Source of the DNA: Azospirillum oryzae
GTDB lineage: Bacteria; Pseudomonadota; Alphaproteobacteria; Azospirillales; Azospirillaceae
Length of the DNA stretch: 64,000 bases
Reading direction: 5' to 3'
NCBI RefSeq assembly: GCF_900177515.1
Contig: NZ_FXAK01000010.1
Span: forward strand, 62,001-126,000
Shown: one piece after another, positions 19,206 to 26,426 of the stretch
Numbering within the stretch: position 1 is the stretch's first letter
Layout of the letters: every line of letters begins with the position of its first letter
The notes under the pieces: model-generated
Told to the model about the DNA's origin: nothing
Seen by the model: the letters and a program-made list of their open reading frames with translations, nothing else
The model's database searches: none
Position numbers and translations under genes: made by a program

Positions 19206-19244
19206 GGCGGCGTCTCCGTCCGCAGGAAATCTATTGGTCTGGGC

Positions 19245-19865
19245 TCAATGCTTGGCGACGGCCGCACCGGAGGCGGCACCGTGGCCGGCCGGATGGCCGG
19301 CGCCATGTTGTCCGGCGGCCGGTGCCGGCGGGGCAACGGCGGGCCCGTGCGATTCCGGATGGTCCAGCATGGTGTCGGGATCGCCGGGGAGGCGGGCGCC
19401 CGGCTGGTTGGTGACGATCCGCACCAGGTTCGCCAGCACGATCAGCGCCATGGCGATGGCCGGGAAGAAGCCCGCCGCCGCATAGAAGGCCATGGGGAAG
19501 CGCAGGACGGTGGAGAAGGTCTCCATCCCGATCAGCAGCTGGATCCAGCTTCCCTGCACGAACAGCCACAGGGCGTACAGCATCATCAGGTGCGCGATCA
19601 CCGCGCAGACCCGCCGCACCTTGACCGGCAGGCGGCTCTGCACGATCTCCAGCCCCAGATGCCGCTGGTGCCGCAGCGCCACCGTGGCGCCCAGGAACAC
19701 CAGCCAGACGAACATCAGCCGCGCGATCTCCTCAGCCGCGACGATGCCGCTGTTGAAGACATAGCGCAGGACGACGTTGCCGAAGACGAGACCGACCATG
19801 ACCGCCAGCATCAGCGCCATGATCCATTCGGTGACCCGCTCCAGCAGATCAGCAACGCGCTTCAT
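19245..19865 (-). CDS. dctQ: TRAP transporter small permease (DctQ family)
   Basis: This 206-residue protein has four membrane segments in the first 160 residues (for example WIMALMLAVMVGLVFGNVVL and ARLMFVWLVFLGATVAL). The C-terminal 40 residues form a Pro/Ala/His-rich tail (GQHGAGHPAGHGAASG) that is not part of the family core and might bind metal or be disordered. The ATG at 19865 overlaps the gntK stop by 4 bp; a longer frame upstream only reads through gntK and is rejected. Confidence 0.9.
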   Translation of the reverse strand: MKRVADLLERVTEWIMALMLAVMVGLVFGNVVLRYVFNSGIVAAEEIARLMFVWLVFLGATVALRHQRHLGLEIVQSRLPVKVRRVCAVIAHLMMLYALWLFVQGSWIQLLIGMETFSTVLRFPMAFYAAAGFFPAIAMALIVLANLVRIVTNQPGARLPGDPDTMLDHPESHGPAVAPPAPAAGQHGAGHPAGHGAASGAAVAKH

Positions 19866-20467
19866 GCGTTCCTCCCAAAACAATCGCCGCCGGTCAGGCG
19901 GGCATGCGCATCGGCGACGATGGCCTCGGCCGGCAACGTCACCTCGTAGGACAGCACCGCTTCGTCGGCCGCCGGCATCTCCAGGTCGGCGAACTGGCTG
20001 TCGACCAGCGCCATCGGCATGAAATGGGCGGTCCGCGCGCCCATGCGCGAGGCAATCAGCGCCTTGTCGCCGTGCAGGTGCAGAAAAACCACCCGTTTGC
20101 AATCGCCACGCAGCCGGTCGCGATAGCGCCGCTTCAGCGCCGAACAGGCGACGACCAGCCCCCTGCCCTCGCGGTCGGCCTCGGCGATGAAGCCGGCCAG
20201 CGTGCCCAACCAGCCGTCGCGGTCGGCGTCGGTCAGCGGGATGCCGGCCGACATCTTCTCGATGTTGGCGGGCGGGTGGTGCGCGTCGCCTTCGATGAAC
20301 TCATGGCCCAGCGCAGCGGCAAGGCTCTGGCCGACGCTGGACTTGCCGCAGCCGGCCACGCCCATCACCACGACGATCTGCGGACCGGCACCGGCCGGTT
20401 TGCCGGACGGCGGTTCGGTTTGAATGGCGGTCTTGCCGGGGGACGGCGCGATGGAGGGACCGTTCAT
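19862..20467 (-). CDS. gntK: Gluconokinase
   Basis: This 201-residue P-loop kinase phosphorylates gluconate to 6-phosphogluconate. After a 28-residue variable N-terminus come Walker A GVAGCGKS, the substrate segment EGDAHHPPANIEKMSAGIPL, and CSALKRRYRDRLR, all typical of GntK. AAAAGG lies 5 nt before the ATG. It is the first gene of the transporter operon, behind palindromic LacI-type operators. Confidence 0.93.
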   Translation of the reverse strand: MNGPSIAPSPGKTAIQTEPPSGKPAGAGPQIVVVMGVAGCGKSSVGQSLAAALGHEFIEGDAHHPPANIEKMSAGIPLTDADRDGWLGTLAGFIAEADREGRGLVVACSALKRRYRDRLRGDCKRVVFLHLHGDKALIASRMGARTAHFMPMALVDSQFADLEMPAADEAVLSYEVTLPAEAIVADAHARLTGGDCFGRNA

Positions 20468-20542
20468 GAGCCTTTTCCCGAATACCGGTGCGGGACGGCA
20501 TCCGCGACGGCAAGTCGCGGCGGACCACGCACTGACAAAGTT

Positions 20543-20558
20543 ATGTTAGCGCTATCAT
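20543..20558. promoter_or_regulatory. GntR operator 1 (LacI-family type)
   Basis: ATGTTAGCGCTATCAT is a 16-bp palindrome with one mismatch around a central CG, the usual form of LacI-family operators and similar to E. coli GntR sites. It lies about 80 bp upstream of gntK and 88 bp (centre to centre) from the second operator. Confidence 0.7.
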
Positions 20559-20632
20559 CCGCGGGTCACTGAGAGGTCCACGACCAGGCAGGCCGGACTG
20601 CACGGATGACGCCGAGACGAGGTGCTGGTACT

Positions 20633-20644
20633 GTTAGCGCTAAC
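20633..20644. promoter_or_regulatory. GntR operator 2 (LacI-family type)
   Basis: GTTAGCGCTAAC is a perfect 12-bp palindrome sharing the GTTAGCGCTA core of operator 1. The pair in the divergent gap could support looping and repression of both gntK and the regulator gene. Nothing else is recognised in 20468-20835. Confidence 0.7.
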
Positions 20645-20835
20645 CTTGACGCGCGTAAAGAGTTTTGTTTGAGTTGCGGACAAACTGATCGGGGATGGCC
20701 GCGGGTTGCAGGCTCAGGCTCTGCATGGCATGCGGCTGTTGCTGAGCATGATACACATCGGCGACTGGCGAGCCTGCGCGACCTTCCGTCGCGCCGGCCG
20801 GAATCGGACCGCCGGAATTGAAAGGACGAAGCCCT

Positions 20836-21900
20836 GTGACGACCCGTGGCGGTGATCGGCCAGCAACCCCGGCGGTCAAGACGCGCAAGCCGCGCTCCTC
20901 GCGCACCGGCCGCGCCACCATGGCGGACGTGGCGGAGCGGGTGGGCATCAGCGCCATCACCGTGTCGCGTGCCTTCAAGCGGCCGGAGCTGGTGGCGCCG
21001 GAGCTTCGCCAGCGCATCCTCGACACCGCGCAGTCGATGGGCTACGTGCCGAACCAGGCCGCCAGCGCGCTCGCCTCGGCGCGGTCGATGACGGTGGCGG
21101 TGCTGATCCCGTCGATGACCAACATGGTCTTCGTCGAGACGCTGGCCGGCATCCACGACATGCTGCTGCCGCGCGGCTACCGCGCCCTGATCGGCGTCAC
21201 CCACTATTCGCCGGAGGAGGAGGAGCGGCTGATCCGCACCTACCTGCAGTTCCAGCCCGACGGCATCCTGCTGACCGGCACCGACCATACGGCGGTCACC
21301 CGCACCTACCTGTCGGCGCTCTCCAGCCCGACCGTCCACATGATGGAGCTGCTGGACGACCCCGACAGCCTCAGCGTCGGCTGTTCGCAGGAGGAGGGCG
21401 GCCGGCTGATGACCACCCACCTGCTGGAGCGCGGCTATCGCCGCATCGGCTTCGTCGCCGTGCAGCTCGACCCCCGCACGCTGGCCCGCCTCGACGGCTA
21501 CCGCCACGCGCTGGAGGAGGCCGGGCTGTATGACGAGAAGCGCGTCTGGCGCCTGCCCGACCCGTCCTCCATCCATCTCGGCGCCGCGATGATCGACCGG
21601 CTGATGGCGGAGAACAGCGACTGCGACGCCGTCTTCTTCTGCAACGACGATCTGGCGCAGGGCGCCCTGTTCCAGTGCCAGCGCCGCGGCATCCGCGTGC
21701 CCGACCAGCTCGCCGTCGCCGGCTTCAACGACCTGCCGGCCTCGGCCTGGACCACCCCGACCCTGACCACCGTCGCCACGCCGCGCTACGCCATCGGCCG
21801 CCACGCCGCCGCCATGCTGCTCGACCTGATGGACGGCAAGGAACCGCCGCAGAGGCGCCTCGACCTCGGCCTGACCTTCATCGCGCGGGAGAGCACGTGA
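20836..21900 (+). CDS. gntR: LacI-family transcriptional regulator, GntR-like
   Basis: This 354-residue repressor has an N-terminal helix-turn-helix and hinge (MADVAERVGISAITVSRAFK at about residues 29-48, then YVPNQAASALASARS) and a periplasmic-binding-protein-like effector domain. The GTG at 20836 is chosen because AAAGGA lies 9 nt upstream; a TTG start 18 nt earlier lacks such a site. It is divergent from gntK with two palindromes between, so it most likely represses the gluconate operon and itself until gluconate binds. Confidence 0.88.
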   Translation: MTTRGGDRPATPAVKTRKPRSSRTGRATMADVAERVGISAITVSRAFKRPELVAPELRQRILDTAQSMGYVPNQAASALASARSMTVAVLIPSMTNMVFVETLAGIHDMLLPRGYRALIGVTHYSPEEEERLIRTYLQFQPDGILLTGTDHTAVTRTYLSALSSPTVHMMELLDDPDSLSVGCSQEEGGRLMTTHLLERGYRRIGFVAVQLDPRTLARLDGYRHALEEAGLYDEKRVWRLPDPSSIHLGAAMIDRLMAENSDCDAVFFCNDDLAQGALFQCQRRGIRVPDQLAVAGFNDLPASAWTTPTLTTVATPRYAIGRHAAAMLLDLMDGKEPPQRRLDLGLTFIAREST

Positions 21901-21905
21901 GAGAA

Positions 21906-21921
21906 GGGGGCATTCGCCCCC
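21906..21921 (+). terminator. Short GC hairpin after gntR
   Basis: GGGGGC-ATTC-GCCCCC follows the gntR stop by 5 bp. There is no U-run after it, so it is at best a weak or Rho-assisted terminator. Confidence 0.35.
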
Positions 21922-21948
21922 CCAAACCACAGCCCTTCCGCCCCGCCA

Positions 21949-21962
21949 ATGATCCGGATCAA
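21949..21962 (+). promoter_or_regulatory. Fnr/FixK-like box
   Basis: ATGATCCGGATCAA matches the Fnr/FixK consensus TTGAT-N4-ATCAA with one mismatch. It is about 80 bp upstream of the nucleoside phosphorylase start, a suitable place for an activator site. It suggests the five-gene operon responds to low oxygen. Confidence 0.5.
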
Positions 21963-22041
21963 CTGCGGCGCGTAAGGCCCGGCATGGCTGACGCGCAGGC
22001 TCGGCGTCGCTAAGCCGCGGGGCCGGGCGTAGACTGTGCGT

Positions 22042-23532
22042 ATGCTGACGCTTCGACATCTGGCGATCGACACCGTCCGGGAGAACGTCGCCTTCCTCAA
22101 CCGCCGCTGCACCCGCTACCATGTCGAGGATTTCCTCGGGCTGGGCCGGGTGGAGGTGCGGAACGACGGCCGCTCCCTGCTGGCGGTTCTGAACATCGTC
22201 GACGATCCCGCCATCGTCGCCCCCGACGAAATCGGCCTGTCCGACCCCGCCTTCGCGCAGCTCGGCCTTGCCGAGGGCTCCGCCGTCCATCTCGTCCCGC
22301 CGACCCCGCCGGAAAGCTTCGAGCTGGTGCGCGCCAAGGTCGGCGGCGCCGCCCTGACCGACGAGCAGCTGGCCGCCGTCATCCGCGACGTCACCGACCA
22401 GCGTTATTCCAAGATCGAGATCGCCGCCTTCCTGATCGCCTGCGCCAGCTTCATGACGACGGCGGAGGTGCTGGGCCTGACCCGCGCCATGATCGCCGCC
22501 GGCACGCGTCTGCACTGGGAGGGTCTCGGCACCATCGCCGACAAGCACTGCATCGGCGGCATCCCCGGCAACCGCACCTCGATGATCGTGGTGCCGATCG
22601 TCGCCGCCCATGGCCTGCCGATCCCGAAGACCTCGTCGCGCGCCATCACGTCCCCCGCCGGCACCGCCGACACCATGGAGGTGCTGGCGAATGTCGACGT
22701 GCCGATGGAGCGCATGCAGGCCCTGGTGCGCGAGGCCAAGGGCTGTCTGGTCTGGGGCGGCCATGTCCGGCTGTCGCCGGCCGACGACATCCTGATCTCG
22801 GTCGAACGGCCGCTCGCCATCGACACCCGCGAACAGCTGGTCGCCTCGATCCTGTCGAAGAAGGTGGCGGCCGGCTCCACCCATCTGCTGATCGACATCC
22901 CCGTCGGCCCCAGCGCCAAGATCCGCAGCGCCGGCGAAGCGGTGCGCCTGCGCAAGCTGTTCGAGCATGTCGGCGACCGGCTCGGCCTGACGCTGGAGGT
23001 GGCGGTCACCGACGGCTCCCAGCCGGTCGGGCGCGGCATCGGCCCGGTGCTGGAGGCGCGCGACGTGATGGCGGTGCTGCGCAACGACCCCGCCGGCCCC
23101 GCCGACCTGAAGGAGCGCGCCCTGCTGCTGGCCGGCCGCATCCTGGAATTCGACCCCGCCGTCCGTGGCGGCAGCGGCAACCGCCGGGCGCGCGACCTGC
23201 TGGAGTCCGGCGCCGCACTCGCCGCCATGGAACGCATCATCGCCATGCAGGGTCCGCCGCCCGCCGTCGCGACGCTGGGATCCCTGGTTGCCGAGGTCGC
23301 CTCTCCCGCCGACGGAGTGGTATCGTCGCTCGACTGCTACCGCCTCGCCCGCATCGCGCGGCTGGCCGGCGCGCCCACCGACAAGGGCGCCGGCATCGAC
23401 CTGCTGCGCAAGGTTGGCGAGCGCGTGCGCCGGGGCGAACCGCTCTACCGCATCCACGCCAGCACCAACGCCGACTTCACCTTCGCCCAGGCCCATGCCG
23501 CGGATGACAATGGGGTGCGGGTGGTGGGGTGA
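22042..23532 (+). CDS. Archaeal-type nucleoside (thymidine/AMP) phosphorylase family protein
   Basis: This 496-residue protein (or 498 from the GTG at 22036) belongs to the branch of thymidine phosphorylases that includes archaeal AMP phosphorylase: an N-terminal beta domain of about 85 residues precedes the catalytic core. Core motifs are KIEIAAFLIAC, DKHCIGGIPGNRTSMIVVPI, SSRAITSPAGTADTMEVLANV and LLIDIPVGPSAKI. Such enzymes split nucleosides or NMPs with phosphate. It heads an operon with a beta-CASP hydrolase and an RbbA-type ABC system. The true substrate (thymidine or a nucleotide) is uncertain. No clear ribosome site separates the two start options. Confidence 0.8.
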   Translation: MLTLRHLAIDTVRENVAFLNRRCTRYHVEDFLGLGRVEVRNDGRSLLAVLNIVDDPAIVAPDEIGLSDPAFAQLGLAEGSAVHLVPPTPPESFELVRAKVGGAALTDEQLAAVIRDVTDQRYSKIEIAAFLIACASFMTTAEVLGLTRAMIAAGTRLHWEGLGTIADKHCIGGIPGNRTSMIVVPIVAAHGLPIPKTSSRAITSPAGTADTMEVLANVDVPMERMQALVREAKGCLVWGGHVRLSPADDILISVERPLAIDTREQLVASILSKKVAAGSTHLLIDIPVGPSAKIRSAGEAVRLRKLFEHVGDRLGLTLEVAVTDGSQPVGRGIGPVLEARDVMAVLRNDPAGPADLKERALLLAGRILEFDPAVRGGSGNRRARDLLESGAALAAMERIIAMQGPPPAVATLGSLVAEVASPADGVVSSLDCYRLARIARLAGAPTDKGAGIDLLRKVGERVRRGEPLYRIHASTNADFTFAQAHAADDNGVRVVG

Positions 23533-23556
23533 ACTGACAAGCCAAGGAGCCGATCC

Positions 23557-25176
23557 ATGTCCCTGTCGCTGACCTTCCATGGTGCCGCCGGCACGGTGAC
23601 CGGCTCCTGCTTCCGCCTGTCGACGCCGAACGGCGACGTGCTGATCGACTGCGGCATGTTCCAGGGCACCAAGACGATCCGGGAACTGAACTACCGCCCC
23701 TTCCCCTTCGATCCGTCCTCGATCGCCGCGGTGCTGCTGACCCACGCCCACATCGACCATTCCGGCCTGCTGCCGAAGCTGACCCGTCTCGGCTTCCGTG
23801 GCCGCATCTACGCCACCGGCGGCACGGTGGACCTGCTGGAATACATGCTGCCCGACAGCGGCTACATCCAGGAGGGCGAGGTCGAGCGGCTGAACCGCCG
23901 CAACCGCCAGCGCGGCCGTCCGCCGGTCCAGGCGATCTACACCCAAGACGACGCCATCCGCAGCCTGCGCCGGCTCCGCCGCGTCGAATACGACCGCTGG
24001 ATCGAGATCCTGCCCGGCCTGCGCGCCCGCTTCTGGCAGGCCGGCCATATCCTGGGCTCCGCCTCCATCGAGATCGAAGCACTCGACGGCTTCGGGGGTG
24101 GCGCCTCCGACCCCACCCGCATCCTGTTCTCCGGCGACCTCGGCCCCGGCGGCAAGAGCTTCCACGCCGATGCCGAGGGGCCGGAGCGGCCGGACTGGAT
24201 GGTGCTGGAGACCACCTACGGCGACCGCGACCGCACCGACCTGGACGAGGCCGGCCGGCAGGCGGTGCTGCGCGCCGAAGTGTCAAGCGCGCTGGCGGGC
24301 GGGGGTGTCCTGCTGATCCCGGTCTTCGCGGTGGAGCGCACGCAGGAACTGCTCTACGACCTCGACTGCCTGTTCGACGGCGGCCAGCTGCCGGCGGTGG
24401 ACGTCTTCCTCGACTCGCCCCTCGCCGATGCGGTGACCGGCGTCTTCCGCCGCCATCTCGACGATCTGGAGACCGACGGCGATCCCTTCACCCGCGCCAA
24501 CTTCCACCATGTCCGCGGCGTGCCCGACAGCCAGCGCCTGAACAGCATCGCCGGCGGCGCCATCATCATGGCGGCCAGCGGCATGTGCGACGCCGGCCGC
24601 ATCCGCCACCATCTGAAGAACCGCCTGTGGCGCCCGCAGGACACCGTTCTTCTGGTCGGCTACCAAGCCCCCGGCACGCTGGGCCGCCTGCTGCAGGCGG
24701 GCACCCCCCGCGTCCGCATCCATGGCGAGGAAATCGCGGTGAAGGCGAAGGTCCGCTCCATCGACGTCTATTCCGGCCATGCCGACCGTTCGACGCTGCT
24801 GGACTGGGTGGAGGCCCGCCACGGCGTCGGCCACGGCCTGTTCCTGGTCCATGGCGAGGAGCCCGCCCGCGCCTCCATCCGCCAGGCCCTGCTCGACAAG
24901 GGCTGGTCGGCGGAGCGCATCGCCCAGCCGGCACTGGACGACCGCGTCGACCTCGCCGCCCCGCGCCCGCTGGTGCCGGCCGACCGTCATCCCCGCCTCG
25001 CCCCCGCCGACCTCGCCGCCGGTCTCGACTGGCACAACCATTATGCCGAAGCTCTGCTGGCGCTCCGCCGCACGCTGGACGCCGCCCCCGACGACGCAAC
25101 GCGCGAACGGATCCTGGCCGGCGTCATGGGCGCGCTGCACATTGACGACAAGGCAGGCAAGGGAGCGCAGCCATGA
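23557..25176 (+). CDS. MBL-fold beta-CASP RNA-type metallo-hydrolase
   Basis: This 539-residue protein belongs to the CPSF73/Ysh1-like metallo-beta-lactamases. The zinc motif HAHIDH (His63, His65, Asp67, His68) is intact. A beta-CASP insertion follows, with MAASGMCDAGRIRHHLKNRL, and the C-terminal core motif VYSGHADRSTLLDW. Relatives are RNA endo- or exonucleases, though bacterial members are mostly untested. AAGGAG lies 7-8 nt before the ATG. It is 24 bp after the phosphorylase gene and overlaps the HlyD gene by 4 bp, so the three are probably co-translated. Confidence 0.85.
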   Translation: MSLSLTFHGAAGTVTGSCFRLSTPNGDVLIDCGMFQGTKTIRELNYRPFPFDPSSIAAVLLTHAHIDHSGLLPKLTRLGFRGRIYATGGTVDLLEYMLPDSGYIQEGEVERLNRRNRQRGRPPVQAIYTQDDAIRSLRRLRRVEYDRWIEILPGLRARFWQAGHILGSASIEIEALDGFGGGASDPTRILFSGDLGPGGKSFHADAEGPERPDWMVLETTYGDRDRTDLDEAGRQAVLRAEVSSALAGGGVLLIPVFAVERTQELLYDLDCLFDGGQLPAVDVFLDSPLADAVTGVFRRHLDDLETDGDPFTRANFHHVRGVPDSQRLNSIAGGAIIMAASGMCDAGRIRHHLKNRLWRPQDTVLLVGYQAPGTLGRLLQAGTPRVRIHGEEIAVKAKVRSIDVYSGHADRSTLLDWVEARHGVGHGLFLVHGEEPARASIRQALLDKGWSAERIAQPALDDRVDLAAPRPLVPADRHPRLAPADLAAGLDWHNHYAEALLALRRTLDAAPDDATRERILAGVMGALHIDDKAGKGAQP

Positions 25177-26426
25177 CCCTCAAGCGCATCCTCATCGCCC
25201 TGGCACTGCTGGCGCTGCTCGGCGCCGGGGCCGCCTATGGCTGGCGGGCGATGCAGGGCAACCGGCTGCCTGCCGGCTTCGCCTCCGGCAATGGCCGGAT
25301 CGAGGCGAACGAGATCGACGTCGCCACCAAATACGCCGCCCGCGTCCTGACCATCCCGGTCGAGGAAGGCGATCTGGTGGAGGCCGGCGCCGTCATCGCC
25401 ACGCTCGACACCCGCGACCTCGAAGCGCAGCTCCGCTCCGCCGAGGCCCAGCTGCGCCAGTCCCGCCGCGCCCGCGACGAAGCCGTCGCCCTGGTCGCCC
25501 AGCGCGCCAGCGAGGCCGATTTCGCCGCCAAGGAGATGGAGCGGGCGCTGGTCCTGTTCGGCAAGGGCCATGTTTCCGAACAGCGCGTCGATCAGGCCCG
25601 CAACAGCCGCCGCACCGCCGACGCCGCGCTCGACGCGGCCAAGAGCCACCTCGCCAGCGCCGACGAGGCGATCACCGCCGCCGCCGGCGACGTCGACCGC
25701 CTGACCACCCTGGTCGCCGACGGCGTGCTGAAGGCGCCGCGCAAGTCCCGCGTCCTCTACCGCCTCGCCGAACCCGGCGAGGTGCTGGCGGCCGGCGGCA
25801 AGGCGGCGACGCTGCTCGACCTGTCGAACGTCTACATGACCTTCTTCCTGCCGACCGACACGGCGGGAAACCTTGCGCTCGGCGCCGACGCCCGCATCCT
25901 GCTGGACGCCGTCCCCGACACCGCGATCCCCGCCGCCGTCACCTTCGTCGCCCCGCGCGCCCAGTTCACGCCCAAGCAGGTGGAGACCAAGTCGGAACGC
26001 GACCGCATGATGTTCCGCGTCAAGGCCCGCGTCCCCGAAGCGCTGGTGACCCGCTACATCGAGCGGGTGAAGACCGGCCTGACCGGCATGGCCTATGTGA
26101 AGCTGGACGACACCGCGGTCTGGCCGGACTGGCTGGAATCGAAACTGACGCGGGAAGCTTCCTCTCCCCCCCAGAATCCTCCCTCTCCCCCCCGGGGAGA
26201 GGGTCGGGGTAAGGGGGACGCGCCGCGTGATTTCGCCGAAATGGCTCCCTCTCCCGCCCCGGGAGAGGGAAGGGGCCCATGGCATCGCCATGGGAAGGGT
26301 GAGGGGTTGGGCATGAAGCCATGCGCTTCGGGGCCATGCGGTTCGGGATTCTTGGCTCACCCCTCACCCTCCCCGCCTTCGGCGGGTCCCCTCCCTCTCC
26401 CGGGGCGGGAGAGGGCATCATCATGA
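25173..26426 (+). CDS. HlyD-family membrane fusion protein (YhiI-like) with repeat-derived C-terminal tail
   Basis: This 417-residue periplasmic adaptor has one N-terminal membrane anchor (residues 5-22), a lipoyl-like half-motif (GNGRIEANEIDVATKYAARV), a coiled-coil hairpin and a second lipoyl/barrel part ending near LTGMAYVKLDDTAVWPDW. It corresponds to E. coli YhiI, which precedes rbbA and yhhJ as here. The last roughly 90 residues, from about base 26155, are read from palindromic repeats (PSPPRGEGRG, PSPAPGEGRGP and so on). Without them it would be about 325 residues, close to the family length. The stop lies inside the rbbA start (ATGA). Confidence 0.85.
   Translation: MTLKRILIALALLALLGAGAAYGWRAMQGNRLPAGFASGNGRIEANEIDVATKYAARVLTIPVEEGDLVEAGAVIATLDTRDLEAQLRSAEAQLRQSRRARDEAVALVAQRASEADFAAKEMERALVLFGKGHVSEQRVDQARNSRRTADAALDAAKSHLASADEAITAAAGDVDRLTTLVADGVLKAPRKSRVLYRLAEPGEVLAAGGKAATLLDLSNVYMTFFLPTDTAGNLALGADARILLDAVPDTAIPAAVTFVAPRAQFTPKQVETKSERDRMMFRVKARVPEALVTRYIERVKTGLTGMAYVKLDDTAVWPDWLESKLTREASSPPQNPPSPPRGEGRGKGDAPRDFAEMAPSPAPGEGRGPWHRHGKGEGLGMKPCASGPCGSGFLAHPSPSPPSAGPLPLPGRERASS
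26160..26222. repeat. GC-rich palindromic repeat fragment inside the HlyD gene
   Basis: CCTCTCCCCCCCAGAATCC and CCTCTCCCCCCCGGGGAGAG with GGTCGGGGTAAGGGGGAC form a short palindromic unit next to the larger family A copy. It is translated in frame as part of the adaptor's tail. Confidence 0.55.
26247..26415. repeat. Palindromic repeat family A, copy 2 (inside coding sequence)
   Basis: This 169-bp full copy has the terminal arms CCCTCTCCCGCCCCGGGAG and CTCCCGGGGCGGGAGAGGG and the inner pair CCCATGGCATCGCCATGGG. It lies entirely within the open frame of the HlyD gene and ends 8 bp before the rbbA ATG. It supplies the tail of the adaptor and the sequence upstream of the rbbA start. Confidence 0.85.
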
